64,000 nucleotides of DNA, taken from Guyparkeria sp. SCN-R1. Lineage in GTDB: Bacteria; Pseudomonadota; Gammaproteobacteria; Halothiobacillales; Halothiobacillaceae. The position numbers and the translations under genes were made by a program. Position 1 is the stretch's first letter. The number at the start of each line of letters is the position of its first letter. Below the pieces are notes generated by a model. The model did no database searches. It was not told the DNA's origin and saw nothing but the letters and a program-made list of their open reading frames with translations. Below, piece by piece: positions 59,467-64,000 of the stretch. The stretch is from contig NZ_QZMT01000003.1 of the NCBI RefSeq assembly GCF_003932495.1, positions 85,898 to 149,897 on the forward strand, read 5' to 3'.

Positions 59467-60418
59467 TCGCACTGCCCTCGGCCGGGCCGCCCAGCGGCTC
59501 GCAACAGGCCGGCAGGGTTTCCCGAATCGACTGTGCCAGCACCTGGACCGCCTGCGGCCGCGAAAAGCGCCGGCGGCTGGCCAGCGCGATGTCGCGGGTG
59601 GGCGTGTCGCTGGCAAACGGCAGGTAGCGCACCAGCGCCTGCGTGCCCTCGTCCTGCGCCCAGGTCGAGGCGCAGGGCAGCACGGTGATCCCCGCGCCGC
59701 TGGCGACCATCATGCGCATGGTTTCCAGCGAGCCGCCCTCCAGCGTGCGCTGCAGGCGTCCGAACGCCCGGCCGTCGTTGCAGCGCGGGCAGACGCCCAG
59801 CACCTGGTCCCGAAAGCAGTGCCCCTGACCGAGCAGCAGCAAATCGTGCTCGGCCAGCTGGTCGGGCTCGATCGCATCCTGCTCGGCCAGGGGATGGCCG
59901 ACCGGCACCGCCACCGTGAACGGCTCCCGGTAGACCGGCTCGACCACCACGCCCGGCGCCTCGAACGGCAGGGACAGCACGACCACATCCACTTCGCCGT
60001 GCTCGAGCTGTTCGGCCAGGTCGGCCGTCAGCCCCTCGGTGATCTCGATCGGCATCCGGGGCGCCAACTGGTGCAGCCGGCCGATCAGGCGGGGCAGGAG
60101 ATAGGGGCCGACCGTGTGGATCAGCCCGACGCGCAAGGGGGCGGCCAGTGGATCGCGCCGGGTGTGGGCCAGTTCCTCGAGGCGCTCCATCTCGGCAAGC
60201 ACCCGCTCGGCCTGTTCGATGATCGCGCGGCCCTCCGGGGTGACCTGCACCTCGGAGCGACTGGCGCGTTCGAAGATCTGCACCCCGAGCGCGGATTCCA
60301 GCCGCTTGACCCCGACGCTCAGGGTGGGCTGGCTGACGAAACAGCGCGCGGCGGCACGGCCGAAATGCCGCTCGCGGGCCACGGCGACCACGTAGCGGAG
60401 CTCGGTCAAAGAAGCCAT
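59453..60418 (-). CDS. oxyR: LysR-family peroxide regulator OxyR
   Basis: 321 aa from MASLTELRY at 60418. N-terminal winged helix ([37 protein letters not shown]) and an effector domain with the redox pair in [12 protein letters not shown], equal to E. coli Cys199 and Cys208 spacing, plus an extra nearby C (PRC). Activates peroxide defence. Divergent from trxA, itself a typical OxyR-related gene. Confidence 0.94.
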   Translation of the reverse strand: MASLTELRYVVAVARERHFGRAAARCFVSQPTLSVGVKRLESALGVQIFERASRSEVQVTPEGRAIIEQAERVLAEMERLEELAHTRRDPLAAPLRVGLIHTVGPYLLPRLIGRLHQLAPRMPIEITEGLTADLAEQLEHGEVDVVVLSLPFEAPGVVVEPVYREPFTVAVPVGHPLAEQDAIEPDQLAEHDLLLLGQGHCFRDQVLGVCPRCNDGRAFGRLQRTLEGGSLETMRMMVASGAGITVLPCASTWAQDEGTQALVRYLPFASDTPTRDIALASRRRFSRPQAVQVLAQSIRETLPACCEPLGGPAEGSAISRE

Positions 60419-60600
60419 GAAAGGCAGGTTCCTTTTGCGTGATCGATAAGGCCGGGCCATACTCCGGGTGTTCGGCACGCCCGACCGGGCTGTCGGGCAG
60501 CAGAATAGCACCACGAGGTGCGGTCGCTTGAAAAGCGGCGTCAAGGGATGAACAATTGCCCGACAGGCATTAACAGTCACTGATATTTAGGAGTCATGCC

Positions 60601-60927
60601 GTGAGCGACAACATCGTCTACGTATCCGACGCGGATTTCGAAGCCCAGGTCATCAACAGCGACACGCCCGTGCTGGTCGACTTCTGGGCCGAATGGTGCG
60701 GACCCTGCAAGATGATCTCGCCGATTCTCGACGAGGTCGCCGACGACTACGCCGGCAAGCTCAAGATCGCCAAGGTCAACATCGACGAGAACCCGGAAAC
60801 CCCGCGCCAGAACGGCATCCGCGGCATCCCGACCCTGATGCTGTTCAAGGGCGGCAAGGTCGAGGGCACCAAGGTCGGCGCGGTATCCAAGTCGCAACTG
60901 ACCGACTTCATCGACTCGGCCCTGTAA
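60601..60927 (+). CDS. trxA: Thioredoxin 1
   Basis: 108 aa, GTG start with AGGAG 8 nt upstream. Active site [20 protein letters not shown], cis-proline [14 protein letters not shown]. Cytoplasmic disulfide reductant. Lies directly before rho, as in E. coli. Confidence 0.98.
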   Translation: MSDNIVYVSDADFEAQVINSDTPVLVDFWAEWCGPCKMISPILDEVADDYAGKLKIAKVNIDENPETPRQNGIRGIPTLMLFKGGKVEGTKVGAVSKSQLTDFIDSAL

Positions 60928-60981
60928 CCGCCGGGGACACGGGAACCGACCTCAATCTTCGCCGACCGGGCCCGACCTGAT

Positions 60982-61010
60982 TTGGCAAGTGGTCGGTTCT
61001 GTGCCAGAAT
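60982..61010 (+). promoter_or_regulatory. Candidate rho promoter
   Basis: TTGGCA (60982-60987), 17-nt spacer, CAGAAT (61005-61010), downstream of trxA. Five and four of six matches. It predicts a leader of about 230 nt before rho. Confidence 0.5.
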
Positions 61011-61250
61011 CCCCGCCAATCAAGGGACTGCTGAACGCCACCCATCCCGCTCTGCCCGCCCTGAAGCTTTACCGGCCCATCGGCTGCGAGCCACTTGGAT
61101 GCGTTCAGCGACTCCCTGAGACGACACACCCCTTCTGTCGTCCGGCCACACCTCGGTGGCCTACCGATCTCAGCATTTGATTTCTCCTTTCGACATCCCG
61201 TTGATTTTCCATCTGTGGCCCGCCGCGGTCCCCACGACGAATCCTTCCGA
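61011..61250 (+). other. C-rich rho leader
   Basis: 240 bp without a credible gene. The transcript would be rich in C and pyrimidine runs (CCCATCCCGCTCTGCCCGCC, CACACCCCTTCTGTCGTCC) with little stable structure, as expected of a rut site for autoregulation of rho. No clear hairpin terminator is seen. Confidence 0.5.
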
Positions 61251-62510
61251 ATGAATCTAACCGAACTCAAGAGCAAGCCCGTTCCGGAACTCATGGATCT
61301 GGCCCAGTCGATGGGGCTGGAAAACATCGCCCGGACCCGCAAGCAGGACGTCATCTTCGCCCTGCTCAAGGCCCACGCGAAAACCGGCGAGTCGATCCAC
61401 GGCGACGGCGTGCTGGAAATCCTCTCGGACGGGTTCGGTTTCCTGCGCAGCTCCGACGGCTCCTATCTCGCCGGGCCGGCCGACATCTACGTCTCGCCCT
61501 CGCAGATACGCCGCTTCAACCTGCAGACCGGTGATTCCATCAGCGGCTCGATCCGACCGCCCAAGGACAACGAGCGCTACTTCGCGCTCTTGAAGATCGA
61601 GAAAATCAACTTCGAGAAGCCCGAGGCCTCCAAGACCAAGATCCTGTTCGGGGATCTCACGCCGCTGCACGCCGAGCAGCGCATGCGGATGGAACGCGGC
61701 AACGGCTCGACCGAGGACCTGACCGCGCGGATCATCGACATCGTCTCGCCGGTCGGCAAGGGCCAGCGCGGCCTGATCGTCGCTCCGCCGAAGGCCGGCA
61801 AGACCATGCTGCTGCAGAACATCGCGCAGAGCATTGCCCACAACCACCCCGAGTGCGACCTGATCGTGCTGCTGATCGACGAGCGGCCCGAGGAAGTCAC
61901 CGAGATGCAGCGCACCGTACGCGGCGAGGTGGTCGCCTCGACGTTCGACGAGCCGGCCCCCCGCCACGTGCAGGTCGCCGAGATGGTAATCGAGAAGGCC
62001 AAGCGCCTGGTCGAGCACAAGCGTGACGTGGTGATCCTGCTCGACTCGATCACCCGCCTGGCTCGCGCCTACAACACCGTGGTGCCGTCCTCGGGCAAGG
62101 TGCTGACCGGTGGGGTGGATGCCAACGCCCTGCACCGTCCCAAGCGCTTCTTCGGTGCCGCGCGCAATGTCGAGGAGGGCGGCAGCCTGACCATCCTCGC
62201 CACCGCGCTGGTCGACACCGGCTCGAAGATGGACGAGGTGATCTACGAGGAATTCAAGGGCACCGGCAACATGGAGCTCCACCTCGACCGGCGCATCGCG
62301 GAAAAGCGCGTCTACCCGGCGATCAACATCAACCGTTCCGGCACGCGCAGGGAAGAGCTGCTCACGGATGCCGAGGAACTGCAGAAGATGTGGATCCTGC
62401 GCAAGTTCCTCCACCCGATGGGCGAGCTCGAGGCGGTGGAATTCCTGCTCGACAAGCTGCAGCAGACCAAGACCAACAACGAGTTCTACGACTCGATGCG
62501 CCGCGGCTGA
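61251..62510 (+). CDS. rho: Transcription termination factor Rho
   Basis: 419 aa from [14 protein letters not shown], equal to E. coli Rho. Cold-shock-like RNA-binding domain ([15 protein letters not shown]), Walker [18 protein letters not shown], Walker [18 protein letters not shown] loop [12 protein letters not shown]. Stop is followed after 36 bp by the IS element. Confidence 0.98.
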   Translation: MNLTELKSKPVPELMDLAQSMGLENIARTRKQDVIFALLKAHAKTGESIHGDGVLEILSDGFGFLRSSDGSYLAGPADIYVSPSQIRRFNLQTGDSISGSIRPPKDNERYFALLKIEKINFEKPEASKTKILFGDLTPLHAEQRMRMERGNGSTEDLTARIIDIVSPVGKGQRGLIVAPPKAGKTMLLQNIAQSIAHNHPECDLIVLLIDERPEEVTEMQRTVRGEVVASTFDEPAPRHVQVAEMVIEKAKRLVEHKRDVVILLDSITRLARAYNTVVPSSGKVLTGGVDANALHRPKRFFGAARNVEEGGSLTILATALVDTGSKMDEVIYEEFKGTGNMELHLDRRIAEKRVYPAININRSGTRREELLTDAEELQKMWILRKFLHPMGELEAVEFLLDKLQQTKTNNEFYDSMRRG

Positions 62511-62576
62511 CACGCCGCCACCCCGAAACGAGAAACCCCGGCCAATTGAACTGACCCCCAAAAGTTGGACGGTTGG

Positions 62577-63362
62577 TTAGGCGGGCACCAAGGCCTGAGT
62601 CCTGTATTCCACGGGGCTCAGGCCTTTTAGTTTCTCTTTGATCCGATCGTGATTGTAATAGCGGATGTAGCGCTTGATCTCGAGGATGAAGTCCTCGACG
62701 GTTTTGAACGTCCGACCATGAAAGCACTCGCTCTTCAGGATGCCGAAGAAGTTCTCCATCACGGCGTTGTCGTGGCAATTACCCTTTCGGGACATGCTCG
62801 GCTCGATGCAGTGCTGGTTCAGAGTCTGACGGTATAGCGGCATCCGGTATTGCCATCCTTGGTCCGAGTGCAGCATCGGCCTCTCACCCGGCGCCAGGCG
62901 CTTGGTGGCTTGCTTGAGCATCGTCATCACCAGTGGCAGCCGTGAATTACGAGCGATCTCGTAGGAGATGATCTCCTGGTTGTAGAGATCCAGAATCGGC
63001 GACAGGTAAAGGCGCTCGCCTCGAACCTTGAACTCGGTCACGTCCGTCACCCACTTTTGGTTGGGACGATCCGTCTCGAACTGCCGTTGCAGTCGATTAG
63101 GCGCCGTCTTCCCCTCTTCACCACGATAGGAACGGTAGCGCTTGGGTCGAAGCCGGCAGGCGAGGCCCAGACGGGTCATCAGGCGTTGCACCGTCTTGTG
63201 GTTCAGAGGGTGGCCCTGACGACGTAGCATCCAGGTGATGCGGCGGTAGCCGTAGCGGCCCCGGTGCTGATGGAAGATGGCGGCGATCCGCTGCTTTTCA
63301 TCGGCATACCGATCCGGCCGGGCCGATGCCCGGCACCAGTAGTAGTACACGCTACGGGCCAT
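62577..63362 (-). CDS. IS3-family transposase OrfB (DDE integrase core)
   Basis: 261 aa from ATG at 63362. N-terminal HTH_21-like region (RIAAIFHQHRGRYGYRRITW) and an integrase core with DDE residues: WVTDVTEFKV, LHSDQGWQY and NAVMENFFGILKSE. The frame is open further 5' (ALITELRPRHALKWLLKAAR type), in register -1 to OrfA, so the working product is probably an OrfAB fusion that extends to about 63430. Confidence 0.95.
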   Translation of the reverse strand: MARSVYYYWCRASARPDRYADEKQRIAAIFHQHRGRYGYRRITWMLRRQGHPLNHKTVQRLMTRLGLACRLRPKRYRSYRGEEGKTAPNRLQRQFETDRPNQKWVTDVTEFKVRGERLYLSPILDLYNQEIISYEIARNSRLPLVMTMLKQATKRLAPGERPMLHSDQGWQYRMPLYRQTLNQHCIEPSMSRKGNCHDNAVMENFFGILKSECFHGRTFKTVEDFILEIKRYIRYYNHDRIKEKLKGLSPVEYRTQALVPA

Positions 63363-63415
63363 CCTGGCCGCCTTGAGCAGCCACTTGAGGGCGTGCCTTG
63401 GCCTCAGTTCAGTGA

Positions 63416-63949
63416 TCAGCCGCGCTTTTTCTTCTCGGCGGATCGCTTCTCCTGGGCCAAGGCCTTCAACTTTTTTAAGTAAGCATTCTCCGCTTCCAAA
63501 TACGCCAAGCGTTCGTGCAACTCGTCCGTCGTCATGTTCTTCGGCGCCTTGGGCCGCTGGTGAAGTGGCGGCGTATGGGATGTGTGCTTGGCCATCTTAG
63601 GTGGTCTCCCGCGGCGTTTGGGTTCCAGCGCCGCCATGCCACCTTCGGCAAACGCTCGTTGCCATTGCAGAAGCGTAGCAGGCGTCGCGATATTGAAAGC
63701 GGCACTCGCTTGGCGAATAGACCAGCTCTCCTTGGCCATCCGACGCAAGACCTCCACTTTGAAAGCCGACGAATAGTGTTGGCGGCGCGTTTCCAGCCCG
63801 TCCTTTCCGTGCGTGCCGTAAAGGGCACACCACTGCCGGACCAAGCTGTGGTCAATCTCAAAATGCTTGGCTGTCGCCTTGCTTCCGGCATCGTGCTGTT
63901 CCCGATACCGGATCACATGCAGCTTAAACGCCGATGAATATTTCGCCAT
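63416..63949 (-). CDS. IS3-family transposase OrfA (helix-turn-helix)
   Basis: 177 aa from MAKYSSAF at 63949. Two repeated HTH modules (YSSAFKLHVIRYREQHDAG and YSSAFKVEVLRRMAKESWS) bind the ends; the C-terminal leucine zipper (ERLAYLEAENAYLKKLKAL) drives dimerisation. It ends in an A-rich run (AAAAAG on the minus strand at 63425-63430), where ribosomes probably slip into OrfB. This is the IS150 subgroup layout. Confidence 0.94.
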   Translation of the reverse strand: MAKYSSAFKLHVIRYREQHDAGSKATAKHFEIDHSLVRQWCALYGTHGKDGLETRRQHYSSAFKVEVLRRMAKESWSIRQASAAFNIATPATLLQWQRAFAEGGMAALEPKRRGRPPKMAKHTSHTPPLHQRPKAPKNMTTDELHERLAYLEAENAYLKKLKALAQEKRSAEKKKRG

Positions 63950-64000
63950 AAGAAAACCCCTGTCAGTTGGATGGGTGTCCAACTTTCAGGGGTCACTTCA

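Larger units (their letters stand above)
62547..64000 (-). mobile_element. IS3-family (IS150-type) insertion sequence
   Basis: 1454 bp bounded by imperfect terminal inverted repeats: TGAACTGACCCCCAAAAGTT at 62547 and, read from the right end, TGAAGTGACCCCTGAAAGTT at 64000, both continuing into GGAC. Two minus-strand frames encode OrfA and OrfB joined by a likely -1 frameshift. Both frames are intact, so the element may be active. The right flank lies outside the window, so the target duplication cannot be read. Confidence 0.93.

Overview
The window is a 64 kb chromosomal segment of a GC-rich gammaproteobacterium. The gene order mnmG-rsmG-parA-parB-atpI-atpBEFHAGDC-glmU, an ABC-F protein of YheS type, PilS/PilR, OxyR and a YkgO-type L36 all fit that class. 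The many sulfur genes (persulfide dioxygenase, YeeE/YedE transporter, an ArsR-rhodanese regulator, a periplasmic rhodanese, a DsrE-like protein and a periplasmic metallo-beta-lactamase-fold protein) suggest a sulfur-oxidising lineage such as Halothiobacillaceae or relatives. That assignment is an inference. No 16S gene and no dnaA/oriC region is present.

Layout. 0-2.3 kb: 3' three quarters of uvrA, then REP-like palindromes. 2.3-6.2 kb: exported and regulatory proteins on the minus strand (PRC-barrel, DksA-like, DsrE-like, MBL-fold, aldo/keto reductase). 6.2-9.8 kb: phosphate/polyphosphate genes (psiE-like, phoU, ppk1). 9.8-13.1 kb: a PP0621-like protein and pilS-pilR. 13.1-18 kb: a phospho-signalling block (SixA, FHA protein, membrane Ser/Thr kinase, LysM lipoprotein, PP2C phosphatase). 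18-22 kb: ABC-F ATPase, an 846-bp non-coding stretch with two inverted copies of a structured repeat, tRNA-Pro(CGG) and ispB. 22-30.6 kb: one tight minus-strand gene string, YeeE-ArsR/rhodanese-MoxR-DUF58-DUF4381-BatA-BatB/C-BatD. It is divergent from a plus-strand persulfide dioxygenase, rhodanese and MFS set (30.8-33.4 kb). The two directions share a control region with two ArsR-type operators lying on two mirrored promoters.

33.4-44.2 kb holds housekeeping genes: a DUF4124 protein behind a sigma-54-like promoter, argB, dut, coaBC, a membrane thioredoxin, transaldolase, CbpA/DnaJ-like, Hsp20, rpmJ, rdgB, hemW and glmU. 44.3-56.1 kb is the ATP synthase operon, parAB, rsmG and mnmG. 56.1-62.5 kb holds thiI, speE, a membrane-anchored cold-shock protein, oxyR, trxA and rho. 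The window ends with a complete IS3-family (IS150-type) element whose right inverted repeat falls on the last bases, inserted about 36 bp after rho.

The observations most worth following are: (1) the MoxR/VWA (Bat) operon placed behind an apparently sulfur-responsive promoter and overlapping the regulator gene; (2) a pair of about 180-270 bp palindromic elements in the dut-argB and thiI-mnmG gaps, whose terminal arms differ in sequence but stay self-complementary; (3) the kinase/FHA/phosphatase/LysM block, whose kinase carries a C-terminal HAMP with nothing after it; (4) a periplasmic MBL-fold protein that has lost the HxHxDH metal site.
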